This document shows, one piece after another, positions 50,774-60,389 of a DNA stretch of 64,000 bases (position 1 is the first letter of the stretch; each line of letters starts with the position of its first letter). This DNA comes from Debaryomyces hansenii CBS767 (Eukaryota; Ascomycota; Pichiomycetes; Serinales; Debaryomycetaceae), in contig NC_006048.2 in assembly GCF_000006445.2 (NCBI RefSeq), positions 434,001 through 498,000 on the forward strand, read 5' to 3'. The notes under the pieces are model-generated. The model worked only from the letters and a program-made list of their open reading frames with translations, was not told the DNA's origin and ran no database searches. A program made the translations under genes and the position numbers.

Positions 50774-52390
50774 ATGGATAAATTGACACTAAGTCACTTG
50801 GATATAAATAGTGTAACTAAAGAGCTTAGAAAAGACTCGTTATCCATTAAAAATAGGCTTCAATCTATTATATACGATGCGCTGTTTGTTGAAACAACGA
50901 AGGATAAGTTTAAATTACCATTGATTCCTAACGAAAGATGTGGATTATGGTATCTACCGCCAAATGAACAAAAGGATACATCTTATTTCAAATCTACTGA
51001 TGGCCATACAGGTCAATGGTCATTTTCTTTAAGAAGATTAAATTTTCATCTATTACCAATAATAAGTGCTTACGGAGGTATTGCAATAATTGATTCAACA
51101 AGAAAAGGGAAGCTTATGCCTGATGCGTTGCTGAAGACGATTCCAATCTGGTGTGCTGTTTTGAATACTATACTATATGAAGGGGACAGTGATAAAGACA
51201 TACTAGATGGACTTGGATTAGAAAAAGATTCTACCGATGCCAAATTTCTTTTGTCCTTGAAGAATGAACACAATTGGGTCTCAACACCAAAATATATGGT
51301 ATTTGCTAGCGAAAGAAATGAAATCTCGAAGCTCATAGACTCTTTTGCAAAAGAGGTAAAGAAGTTAGGTTTAGTTACTAAAGAAAAGCTAATGCTGCAT
51401 CTTGATGGAAAAAAAAAGCCCTTAATACCCCAATGGCATTATCCAGGATGTAAGAATAATGATGAAGAAATTGTTAACAATGATTCTTTTTTCTTTGATC
51501 ATAGACAAGAGTCAAATACTGAAAGAACTTATTTCTTGGTTCAATGCGTAACAGCGTCTAAAAAGACGAATGTATATGGTGGTTCAATACTCACAGTTAG
51601 AAACAATTTGACTAATGGTGAGATAAAACTAACTTCTTGGTATTATATTCAAGGCTCTGCGGATGACCACGAGCTTTGGGCTACAAAAGACATCTGTAAT
51701 GGCAATCTCAATTCCGGATTTTTCTGGGAACATATTTTTGCTGATAATGGTAAACGAAATGATGATATAATTGACAATGATACGGGATATATTTATGACT
51801 GGATTTCGGAAAATGAACTCGTCTTGAGGATGAATAGGACTTACGAAAAATATGTGAAGCATAGAGCTTTGTTATCCAACGAGGATCTTGATTTAGATTT
51901 AAGTCATGTGAAAACTGATTCCAATGATACTGGAATAATATTTGGTATCATAGACAGGAACATGAACTATAACTCTTTCATTACTACGTATAAGAATGTG
52001 AGTCAGTTAGTAATATTGAGTGAGTTATTCAGTATCTCGAATATTCCCGATAATCCAAAAGTCACTATATTGCAATATAAAGTTGAATCTTCTAAGAAAG
52101 GATCAAAGAAACTAAGGGAAATTTTTCCTACGCTTATCCCTCAAATAAATCTTCAAAATGCTTCAAAAAATAATACTATTATGATTCTTTGTGACACTGG
52201 AAAGGATATCAGCGCTGGTTTAGTCTTAGTTTTATTGTGCAAGCATTTCGACTTAGATTGGGCCCCACTTCAATGCTGTCCTAAAATTAATAAAGATTTG
52301 GTTAAACAACAAGTGGGCCTCTTGCTAAATGTTAGGAAAGTTAATCCTAGTCGAAATACTTTGCAGAGTGTAAATACTTTTATAATGTAA
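50774..52390 (+). CDS. RIT1: Initiator tRNA A64 2'-O-ribosyl phosphate transferase
   Basis: Adds a 2'-O-ribosyl phosphate to A64 of initiator tRNA-Met, which keeps it out of elongation. The 538 residues match S. cerevisiae Rit1 (513). Conserved family blocks include NERCGLWYLPPNEQK, STDGHTGQWSFSLRRLNFHL, DSTRKGKLMPDALLKTIPIW and a C-terminal MILCDTGKDISAGLVLVLLC that has the P-loop-like phosphatase-type pattern of Rit1. The gene follows SPT2 by about 125 bases. Confidence 0.94.
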   Translation: MDKLTLSHLDINSVTKELRKDSLSIKNRLQSIIYDALFVETTKDKFKLPLIPNERCGLWYLPPNEQKDTSYFKSTDGHTGQWSFSLRRLNFHLLPIISAYGGIAIIDSTRKGKLMPDALLKTIPIWCAVLNTILYEGDSDKDILDGLGLEKDSTDAKFLLSLKNEHNWVSTPKYMVFASERNEISKLIDSFAKEVKKLGLVTKEKLMLHLDGKKKPLIPQWHYPGCKNNDEEIVNNDSFFFDHRQESNTERTYFLVQCVTASKKTNVYGGSILTVRNNLTNGEIKLTSWYYIQGSADDHELWATKDICNGNLNSGFFWEHIFADNGKRNDDIIDNDTGYIYDWISENELVLRMNRTYEKYVKHRALLSNEDLDLDLSHVKTDSNDTGIIFGIIDRNMNYNSFITTYKNVSQLVILSELFSISNIPDNPKVTILQYKVESSKKGSKKLREIFPTLIPQINLQNASKNNTIMILCDTGKDISAGLVLVLLCKHFDLDWAPLQCCPKINKDLVKQQVGLLLNVRKVNPSRNTLQSVNTFIM

Positions 52391-52549
52391 ATAGGATATA
52401 GACAATTAATACATTTACACGTGATAACATTTATTCTGCAACATTTTTCAAAGACCGTCAAAAATTAAACTGTCAAGAAAGCTAAAATTTTTTATTTCAT
52501 TTATTTTCAAATTTAATTCAAGCTTTATTTTGTAATATAATAAATAGTA

Positions 52550-53335
52550 ATGACAGTAACTAAGAAAATACTATGTTTGCCCGGGTATTTGCAGAGTGGA
52601 AAGGTATTTGCTGAAAAGTCATCAGGACTTCGTAAACTTCTTACAAAGAAACTTAACCTCCAGTTGGATTACGTAAATCCGCCATTCGTAATTAAGAACA
52701 AAGAGGACTTACCATTTATATTAGCTGAAGAGGTGGAAGATGCGGACCAAAAATGGAAATCTATAATTGACCAGAATTGTAATAGATGCTGGTGGCAACA
52801 CCAAGATCCAAATGTGTATGAAGGTTTTGATGAATCATTGAAATTTTTAGTAGAATATATCAAGACAAATGGCCCTTATGATGGTATAATAGGATTTTCA
52901 CAGGGAGCTGCTATGAGTGCAATTGTAACTAACGTAATAAGCGAGTTACTCCCTAATCATAAAAACTTTCAGATTGCGGTCTTTTTCTCTGGGTTTGCAT
53001 TTACTGAGCCAGTTGACCCATCCAAGGACAACAAGTTGAATTTAAACTATCACATCGACGATATAAACGAATATAAGACTAAGGTAAAGATAATCAACAG
53101 TTATGAGAGATATTATAATGATATGCATTCAAATACTAAAATCCTTAACATATATGGCTCTAAAGATATGACCGTTCCTGGTATTCGGTCGCAGTATTTG
53201 TCAACAACGTTCAAGAATGAGAATTTGACAGAATACATACACGAAGGAGGGCATTTCATACCAAATAAGAAGCAATTTCTTTCTCCAATCATTGAAGATT
53301 TTAGAGAGATCTTTGATATTAGATCAAATTTATAA
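52550..53335 (+). CDS. FSH1: FSH-family serine hydrolase
   Basis: Alpha/beta-hydrolase of the Fsh1/Fsh2/Fsh3 (OVCA2-related) group, with unknown natural substrate in yeast. The 261-residue protein has the start KKILCLPGYLQSGKVFAEKS, nucleophile elbow GIIGFSQGAAMS with Ser117, Asp206 in IYGSKDMTVP and His235 in HEGGHFIPN, so the triad is complete. Which of the three paralogs it matches best is unsure; Fsh1/Fsh2 is more likely than Fsh3. Confidence 0.9.
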   Translation: MTVTKKILCLPGYLQSGKVFAEKSSGLRKLLTKKLNLQLDYVNPPFVIKNKEDLPFILAEEVEDADQKWKSIIDQNCNRCWWQHQDPNVYEGFDESLKFLVEYIKTNGPYDGIIGFSQGAAMSAIVTNVISELLPNHKNFQIAVFFSGFAFTEPVDPSKDNKLNLNYHIDDINEYKTKVKIINSYERYYNDMHSNTKILNIYGSKDMTVPGIRSQYLSTTFKNENLTEYIHEGGHFIPNKKQFLSPIIEDFREIFDIRSNL

Positions 53336-53461
53336 ACATAGCTAGTATAAAGTGACTGGAATATATAATGTCGCGATATGTAAAATAATGTCGTCGTGGA
53401 TTATTTCAAGAAATTTTAATGTATAATAATAGGTATTCCCATCAGATATTACTACCACCGT

Positions 53462-55036
53462 ATGTCAGATAAAGAAGCAGGCGTTGCCAGCTCATTGGGC
53501 TCTAATTCTCCTATTAATAAGGATGAAGTAGACGTGAAAAATACAGAAGAACATTCAAAACAAGAATCCAAATCCGATATTAACAAGCCACCGCTCAAGA
53601 AGATTAAAGCAGATGATGGTATAGATATATCGGATTCTTTTTCTAGAAGAGAGAACAAAGGCAATAATAAGGTTATATCTTCGGTATACAACGATGAAAA
53701 TAAAAAGACTCCAGCGTGGATGAAGAGTAAGACAACTGATAAGTATGATAAATATGGTTCAAGATCTACACCGATTGCAACGCCGACTGCTCCAGTTAAT
53801 AACCCAGATGAAAGGTATTCCAAATATATGACTAACTCTGTCAATTCGAATGATAGAGTAAGAAGGCCACCTACTGAAACGACATCTAGTCAATATGATA
53901 AGAAGCGAGCACACGATGAAGCTGAAGATGATGTCGTAGCTCCGTACAGTAATCTCGCAGTTGCGAATCCATCATCGAATTTATATCAAACCTTTCAAAG
54001 TCATATAAACAATAGAGAAGGCAAAGACATCAACAGTATCGTTAGGTCACATTATAATCAAAGGACTCAACAATCAAAATTTCAAGGATCTAGAACGAAA
54101 TCACCCATTTACAAATTAAGAAACTTCAATAATGCTATTAAATATATCTTATTGGGTAATTGGGTTAAGCCCAATCCAGACTCCAACCGCCCAACTGTCA
54201 TACTTGATTTATGCTGCGGTAAAGGAGGAGACTTAAATAAATGTGAATTCGTTTCGGTCGATCAGTATATTGGAATTGACATATCAGATGCATCGATTAA
54301 GGAAGCATTTTCGAGATATTCAAGAAATAAGGCTCGTTTTATTCCACAAACAGCCGAAAGTAAGAAGGAAAGAGATACCAGAAGGTATAATTTCGAAGCA
54401 TGCTTTGCTACTGGTGACTGTTTCAGCAGTAGTATACCTGAAATTTTGGAGCCAAATTTTCCTGGGATAATAGACGGCTTGTTTCCTGTAGATTGTGTTT
54501 CTTTACAATTTGCAATGCACTATGCCTTTGAGACAGAAGAGAAGGTGCATCAACTATTGACAAACGTGACCAAGTCGTTAAGGGCCGGTGGTACGCTTAT
54601 TGGCACTATTCCGTCATCAGACTTTATTAGAGATAAAATAGTGAATCGTGCTTTTATTGATCAAGAAAATAGAAAGTTTGGTAATGATTTATACTCGGTT
54701 ACTTTCCATAAAGATCCGCCAGATGAAGGTGTCTTCCGACCACCTTTTGGTAATGGATATAATTATAGTTTAAAGGATGCGATCGACGATGTTCCAGAAT
54801 ATGTTGTTCCTTTTGAAGTCTTCCGTGGCTTATGTGAAGAATATGGCTTGGTCTTAAAATATAAGAAAAACTTTATTGACATTTTTAACCAAGAAATACC
54901 GAAATATTTCTCCAAATTAAATAAAAATTTAATCGAGGGAATGAAGAGATCGGATGGAAAATATGGAGCTGAAGGACTTGAAAAAGAAGCTGTAGGCTTC
55001 TATATAGGTTTTGTATTTGAAAAACTTGGTAATTGA
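53462..55036 (+). CDS. ABD1: mRNA cap guanine-N7 methyltransferase
   Basis: Methylates the guanosine cap of nascent mRNA in the nucleus using S-adenosylmethionine. The 524 residues (S. cerevisiae 436) have a long Ser/Lys-rich N-terminal extension to about 175. The methyltransferase domain begins near 185 ([20 protein letters not shown]). SAM-binding motif I is [14 protein letters not shown] (247-260). Other conserved blocks are [38 protein letters not shown] and [16 protein letters not shown]. Confidence 0.97.
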   Translation: MSDKEAGVASSLGSNSPINKDEVDVKNTEEHSKQESKSDINKPPLKKIKADDGIDISDSFSRRENKGNNKVISSVYNDENKKTPAWMKSKTTDKYDKYGSRSTPIATPTAPVNNPDERYSKYMTNSVNSNDRVRRPPTETTSSQYDKKRAHDEAEDDVVAPYSNLAVANPSSNLYQTFQSHINNREGKDINSIVRSHYNQRTQQSKFQGSRTKSPIYKLRNFNNAIKYILLGNWVKPNPDSNRPTVILDLCCGKGGDLNKCEFVSVDQYIGIDISDASIKEAFSRYSRNKARFIPQTAESKKERDTRRYNFEACFATGDCFSSSIPEILEPNFPGIIDGLFPVDCVSLQFAMHYAFETEEKVHQLLTNVTKSLRAGGTLIGTIPSSDFIRDKIVNRAFIDQENRKFGNDLYSVTFHKDPPDEGVFRPPFGNGYNYSLKDAIDDVPEYVVPFEVFRGLCEEYGLVLKYKKNFIDIFNQEIPKYFSKLNKNLIEGMKRSDGKYGAEGLEKEAVGFYIGFVFEKLGN

Positions 55037-55469
55037 AGCTCAGAAATCAACAATAAATAAATATTATATAATATATATATATATATTGCTAAATATATAC
55101 CTCAAAGTATTGTTTTGTCTGATTGTATAGATTTATCAGTATCAATCATCTCGCAGATTTATATAATTTGTTAGATTTTGTAATTAAATGCATTTATTCG
55201 AATTAAATTTTTAAAAAAATAATAATTAGTTTGAATTAATGTTTTAACAATATATGGGACAATTAAATACTATCATGAGTATATTTATCTATATAATCAA
55301 GTTTATCATTTTGTTTCGACGATATACCCGTTGACTGCTTTTATTGCAAAAAATGGTTCTCGAAAACATATACTGCATATTGTTATAAGATTAATCTTAG
55401 GGAGCAAAAAATGGTCAACTCAAAACTTATGCATTGTCCGATGCAAATCTTCATATAGCTTGAGAAAGC
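55037..55469. other. Intergenic ABD1-SGM1 with AT microsatellite
   Basis: About 430 very AT-rich bases. A TA-type microsatellite spans about 55061-55086, with eight AT units at 55071-55086. The 12-mer GCAAAAAATGGT occurs twice (about 55346 and 55404). No gene or RNA recognised. Confidence 0.65.
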
Positions 55470-57965
55470 ATGGCGAAAAAGAACAATAAGAAAGCTACCA
55501 AGAAGAATGAGGTAGCGAAGAAGGATATTGATATGAAAAAACCGGATACGAAGGCTGTAGAGGAAGGTGAATCACAAGAAACAGATAGAGAGGAAAGCAC
55601 AGTCGACGAGACAGCGATCGAAGATCCAATAATTTCTGAAGACGTTTCTAACATAGAACCTGATACTGAACAGAATAATGAAGTAGGAATAGATCACGAA
55701 CAAGATATACCGGCGGTTGTTGTATCAGAATCAAATCCAACCGATACTGTAGTTGATTCTGAAGAAGCCCGACAAGCTTCAATTGCAACCACTGATACTC
55801 CTCCTAAAACGAAGAAAAGATTAACATTACTGGAGAGATTGGCATTAGCAGCAAAGGGAAAAAAACAGAGATCATCTACTCCTACACCGACGTCATCAGC
55901 TGCTGGAACTCCTCCAGCTACTGGTTCCGATGAACCAAAGAACGTAATCATAAAAGAGGAAAACGACCCATTAGCTGAGAATAAAGTTACCATAAAAGAC
56001 GAAGAAAAGGTAGGTAAAACTGGACTGGAAAGTGAGCTCGCATCAGACGGTAAATACCGGGATGAACTTAAACAACTAGCGGCCGAAATAGAGAATTTGA
56101 AAGCTAATAATTCCGAGTTATCTGAAGAAAATAAACAATTGAAGTCACAATCGTCTAAACCTGGAAATATTAATAAAGAGACAATCCAATTGAAAGAACA
56201 GTTGGCATCTAAAGATGAAACAATTGAACAACTAATGAAAGAGGGACAAGTTTTATCCGTAAAGGAATTAAAGCTAAACGAAAGTATTAAAAAATTAAAG
56301 GCATCAAATAATGATTTAGAGCAATCATTGAATGATTATTCAAAAAAGAATGAGCAAGTATTACTTAAATTGAATGAGCAAGAAGACTTCCTAAAAAAGC
56401 ATAAATTCAAGTCCATTAATCAATTGATTGACGATTACAATGACATTTCTAAAAAACTATCTCAATCTAATGATGATTTAGAGAAAGAAAAGCAACTAGA
56501 TTGGGAGGGAAAATATAAGGAACAACAAAGACTTTACGAAACTGAGTCCTCTGAAAGAAAACAGTCTATAAAAAAATTGAATGAACTCAAAATTCAATTT
56601 GACATGTCAAAGAAGCAAAATTCTCTTGAATTGGAATCAAAAAATACCACTATTAATGACTTGAAAAGAAGTATAAGCAGTATAAGAGATGAGAATTCAA
56701 AGGAGATTTATCGTCTAGAAAACAAAATTGAGTCTTTAAGAGTCGAAAATGAGCGTTCTCCTGGCAGTTTGAGCGGCAATAAAGATTACAATAATTGTGA
56801 AAGAAATGACACTGATACCATTCTGAATCCTAAACAAATAGACTATGAAGAATTTGTTAAATTGTCAAATAACCATCATAGTTTGCAACAACAGTATTTA
56901 TCTTCACAAGAAAATTGGAAATTAATCGAATCAAATCTATTGAATAAGATAGATGTATTGACCTCATCTGTGGATTCTTTGAAAAAGTCTAAATCGAAGT
57001 CAATGAATGAAATTCAAAAGCTTCAAAACAGTTTACAAAGAAAAATGGAAGAATATGATCAATTGATTGAAAAGTTTGACGAATTGACAAATGAAAAAGA
57101 AGAAATTGTTTTTCAAAACCAAGTTAAAGATACTGATTATCAAGAATTACAAGAGAAATTTGATAAATTTCAGCAAATTTACAATACTGACCGCCAAAAC
57201 CTTAATTCTAAAATTAAGCAGTTGACAGAGTCATTAGAAAAATCGAAGAATAATAGTAACACTAGTTTGGGTCCATTTGAACAAACTTCCCCAAACAGGC
57301 AAAATTTAAACGGTTTGCATCTTAACCTTGAACCTCCAAAACTTATGAAACACCATTCATCAAATAGTATTAATGACGCATCGTACAATAATTCTGGATG
57401 GCCAGATATAAAATTTGGTGAATCTTCAACCACACCAGCTGTTTCGAGAGAATACTCCGCAGTATTTATGAACCGGTCGCATAATAATTCTCTGGCTTCC
57501 TTAATGGACAATGTCGATACGGCGACTGAGCTAGCCAATGATAACTATTCCTTCAATTCCAAATACCCAAGTCATATGGGTAATGGTAGCATATCGGGTA
57601 TCATTCCAACATCTGGTAATAATAATATTCAATTGATAAACAAAATGAGTTCAAATATAAGGAGATTGGAAATTGAATTAAGTACTATGAAAGATGAAAA
57701 TACTCAGTTGTCTTTGGATAAAGAACAAGCTCAGCAGGAAATATTAAAGCAATTTAAATTAATGGAAGAAGTCAATAGTCTCAAGAAACAAATAACTACA
57801 TTGCAAACTGAAATAGATCAGAAGTCGAGGCAAGAAGAAACAATGCTAGAATTAATCGGGGAAAAATCCGAGCAAGTTGAGGAATTAAGAGCTGACGTTC
57901 AAGATTTGAAAGATCTATGCAAATTGCAAGTCCAACAAATGATTGAGATTCAAGAATCAAAGTAA
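55470..57965 (+). CDS. SGM1: Golgi coiled-coil protein Sgm1 (TMF family)
   Basis: Golgi-associated golgin-like protein; Saccharomyces Sgm1 binds the Rab6 homolog Ypt6. The 831 residues start with a Lys-rich then acidic segment (1-110) and a Pro/Thr/Ser part (about 110-165). Long coiled coil covers roughly 190-600, and the C-terminal TMF/TATA-modulatory-factor coiled coil ends with LIGEKSEQVEELRADVQDLK, matching vertebrate TMF1. In S. cerevisiae it is YJR134C, two genes from NMD5 (YJR132W), which is also nearby here. Confidence 0.9.
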   Translation: MAKKNNKKATKKNEVAKKDIDMKKPDTKAVEEGESQETDREESTVDETAIEDPIISEDVSNIEPDTEQNNEVGIDHEQDIPAVVVSESNPTDTVVDSEEARQASIATTDTPPKTKKRLTLLERLALAAKGKKQRSSTPTPTSSAAGTPPATGSDEPKNVIIKEENDPLAENKVTIKDEEKVGKTGLESELASDGKYRDELKQLAAEIENLKANNSELSEENKQLKSQSSKPGNINKETIQLKEQLASKDETIEQLMKEGQVLSVKELKLNESIKKLKASNNDLEQSLNDYSKKNEQVLLKLNEQEDFLKKHKFKSINQLIDDYNDISKKLSQSNDDLEKEKQLDWEGKYKEQQRLYETESSERKQSIKKLNELKIQFDMSKKQNSLELESKNTTINDLKRSISSIRDENSKEIYRLENKIESLRVENERSPGSLSGNKDYNNCERNDTDTILNPKQIDYEEFVKLSNNHHSLQQQYLSSQENWKLIESNLLNKIDVLTSSVDSLKKSKSKSMNEIQKLQNSLQRKMEEYDQLIEKFDELTNEKEEIVFQNQVKDTDYQELQEKFDKFQQIYNTDRQNLNSKIKQLTESLEKSKNNSNTSLGPFEQTSPNRQNLNGLHLNLEPPKLMKHHSSNSINDASYNNSGWPDIKFGESSTTPAVSREYSAVFMNRSHNNSLASLMDNVDTATELANDNYSFNSKYPSHMGNGSISGIIPTSGNNNIQLINKMSSNIRRLEIELSTMKDENTQLSLDKEQAQQEILKQFKLMEEVNSLKKQITTLQTEIDQKSRQEETMLELIGEKSEQVEELRADVQDLKDLCKLQVQQMIEIQESK

Positions 57966-58042
57966 ATTAATAGCCTTTTTGTATATAGGTATCTATCTAG
58001 AATACAGAGTCGTGTAAATTAAAAAAAGAAAATCTGCGCACC

Positions 58043-58051
58043 AAAATTTTT
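58043..58051. promoter_or_regulatory. RRPE-like motif upstream of UTP9
   Basis: AAAATTTTT (AAAAATTTT on the other strand) lies 80 bases before the UTP9 ATG. It matches the core of the ribosomal RNA processing element common upstream of ribosome-biogenesis genes. AT-rich background makes this weak. Confidence 0.3.
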
Positions 58052-58130
58052 ATGAGAAGAGCAGAGAAGAGATATAGATTTAGTATTGAAGAATAACATT
58101 ACATACATTCTAACTATACCTACTCGCAAG

Positions 58131-59921
58131 ATGAGTGATCTCAGAAGATGTTTAGATGATAGCAATTTGTATTTCACCAATATAATCTCGAAGAATGGTA
58201 GAAATGAGGTACAGATATTCCCTATAAATAAAAAGGCATCGGAATCAATCATATTGGATTCATTAATTGTCAAAATCGAATTACAGGCAGATGAAATCGT
58301 TACATCATGTTGTTGGATAAACAATTCTGGAATAAATAATTCTGAAAGAGCAAAGAAAAGAGGTAAAAGAAGACAATCATCATCAGAGTCTGATTTAGAT
58401 GAAGCTACATCAGATAATAAGAATTTAGCAGTTGCCTTAGAAAATGGTGATATATTGATCTTATCACCACTCCACAATGACATTATCGATAGAATATCCT
58501 ACGGGCATAAGATCATCAGTTTGACTCCCTCATTAATTCATGACTCGGTCTGGGGGGTTTTAGAAGAAAGTAGGTCAATAGTTGAGATTTCTTTGGCACA
58601 AAGTAAAGAGGTGAAGAATTTTAAATTTAAGGAAGATGAACAAATACAATCAGCAAAAACTATTAGGCAGACAGGTGGGTCTTCTAGATCTCAACACATA
58701 TTAATAGGATCCAATAATTTATACTTAGTTGACCCATCAAAACCTAAAAAGTCATTGTTGACTACGTTCCCACAAATTTCTGAAGCTTCCCCTATTAGTA
58801 TTATTGAACAATCACGTCTCAAAGAAAACTTGGTAGTTGTGGTAAGAGAAAACGAGAATCAGATTTATTTGTACAATACTTCAGATTCTGCCAAATTTAG
58901 TACTTTTAAAACTTCTACAAGTCAAATATATGGTGTACAATTAATTGCAAATACTGATATGACTGAAGAACTTTTAATGGCAGTCACATCAGAAGGTGTT
59001 GAAGTATTCAAAATTGATTTCGATTCGAATCACCAAGAACAAATCCCAACCTGCTTAATTAAGACAAATTTTCATGATTCGATAGACAATATAATTTTCA
59101 TGGATGTCTTTTTAAGAGAAAAACAGAGTTTAATTGGAGTTTGGTATAATGGTAATGAGCCTAAGTTCGAGAATATTAATTGGAATTTCAACTCAGCGGG
59201 TGAAATACAAGTTTCCATTGATTATAACGAGAAAGTCAATGGCGTGGTTGATAATAGAATAGATGATATTGAATTTCCTGAGACCACTAAAATAAATAAC
59301 CTTGCGGTTAATAAATTGTATAAAGACTTGGTTAAGTTATTGAACGTTTCAAAGAAAACCACAGAAGAAAAGATTATTAGATTATGTTCATCTAACAACA
59401 ATGATGATAACATCAAAGAAACGATTAAGCTTTTTTCTACATCTGAGTCTTCATCAGCTTTGATTACAAAATTATTTGAGATTATCAGCAAAGAGGTCGC
59501 ATCGCAACCCTCTAAAAATTCTGCGTTGTCTGTTTGGTTGAAATGGCTTTTGCTAGTACATGGTGGATTTATTGCCAAACAACCAGATCAGCACGACAAC
59601 CTTAAAACATTGCAAACAGGATTAACTGAAGGCATGAAATTAATGCCTCGATTATTAGGATTGCAAGGTAGATTACAATTATTGAAATCTCAAACACAAT
59701 TGAGAGATAATCTTAATAACATGAGTATCGAATCTGATGACGAAGAAGATAAAGAACTGACCGATATTATGGTTAATAATGATGACTCAGAAAATATCAC
59801 TATTGCAAATGGTGAGAGTGATGATTTTGAAGAAGCTGATGTAGCCTCATTTGCTATTGATGCGGAAGCTGATGACGAAGACGAAGACAAAGACGAAGAA
59901 GAAGCAGAGGAAGAAGACTAA
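58131..59921 (+). CDS. UTP9: Small-subunit processome (t-UTP) subunit Utp9
   Basis: Nucleolar component of the UtpA/t-UTP complex needed for pre-18S rRNA processing and rDNA transcription. I start at the ATG at 58131 (MSDLRRCLDD), because the frame upstream to 58086 has no ATG; this gives 596 residues (S. cerevisiae 575). The N-terminal beta-propeller-like half includes HILIGSNNLYLVDPSKPKKS. The C-terminal Utp12-like helical domain has SVWLKWLLLVHGGF and LMPRLLGLQGRLQLLKSQTQ, then an ANGESDDFEEAD acidic tail close to the S. cerevisiae ending (ANGESDEF). Its S. cerevisiae locus, YHR196W, lies near RPN10 and PPX1. Confidence 0.93.
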   Translation: MSDLRRCLDDSNLYFTNIISKNGRNEVQIFPINKKASESIILDSLIVKIELQADEIVTSCCWINNSGINNSERAKKRGKRRQSSSESDLDEATSDNKNLAVALENGDILILSPLHNDIIDRISYGHKIISLTPSLIHDSVWGVLEESRSIVEISLAQSKEVKNFKFKEDEQIQSAKTIRQTGGSSRSQHILIGSNNLYLVDPSKPKKSLLTTFPQISEASPISIIEQSRLKENLVVVVRENENQIYLYNTSDSAKFSTFKTSTSQIYGVQLIANTDMTEELLMAVTSEGVEVFKIDFDSNHQEQIPTCLIKTNFHDSIDNIIFMDVFLREKQSLIGVWYNGNEPKFENINWNFNSAGEIQVSIDYNEKVNGVVDNRIDDIEFPETTKINNLAVNKLYKDLVKLLNVSKKTTEEKIIRLCSSNNNDDNIKETIKLFSTSESSSALITKLFEIISKEVASQPSKNSALSVWLKWLLLVHGGFIAKQPDQHDNLKTLQTGLTEGMKLMPRLLGLQGRLQLLKSQTQLRDNLNNMSIESDDEEDKELTDIMVNNDDSENITIANGESDDFEEADVASFAIDAEADDEDEDKDEEEAEEED

Positions 59922-60149
59922 GATCCATAGAAGTATTTTCATAATCGAGTTTTGTACACTATATCAGAATACCTGGTTCTAATACATACCTAAGCATAAT
60001 ATAGATAATTACTCTGTAAGAAATGTAATAGTTTGATTTGTAAGTATCATGTAGGTAATAAATAATAGGAATTAATAGAAATCAATCGCAATAATAAGAG
60101 CAGTATGTTTTCGCTATATAATTTTTGTTTAGCTAACTTGAAGATTGAT

Positions 60150-60220
60150 GCGCGGGTAGTTTAGTGGTAAAATCCAGCGTTCCCATTGCTGGGCCCCGGG
60201 TTCGATTCCCGGCTCGCGCA
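60150..60220 (+). tRNA. tRNA-Gly(CCC)
   Basis: A 71-base cloverleaf with acceptor GCGCGGG/CTCGCGC, D arm GTTTAGTGGTAAAAT, anticodon stem CAGCG/TGCTG closing loop TTCCCAT (anticodon CCC), and T arm CCGGG-TTCGATT-CCCGG. No intron. Confidence 0.96.
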
Positions 60221-60221
60221 A

Positions 60222-60230
60222 TTTTTTTTT
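60222..60230 (+). terminator. RNA polymerase III terminator of tRNA-Gly
   Basis: Nine T starting two bases after the tRNA-Gly end. Confidence 0.85.
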
Positions 60231-60389
60231 CGAAAAAATCATTACAAGTTTGTGTAATAAGTTTTTTTCAGCTAGAAGGATTTTATTTGACAAATGGACA
60301 TATAGTCAAATAGATCTTTCTAATTGTTAACGACGAAAACTACGAAGACCGAAAAACTATAGACTCAGAACACTGTCGATATATTAATT

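Noticed and set aside
55061..55086. AT-rich repeat as a possible replication origin or hairpin element
   Set aside because: Simple TA microsatellite in very AT-rich DNA; nothing specific to an origin can be shown from sequence.
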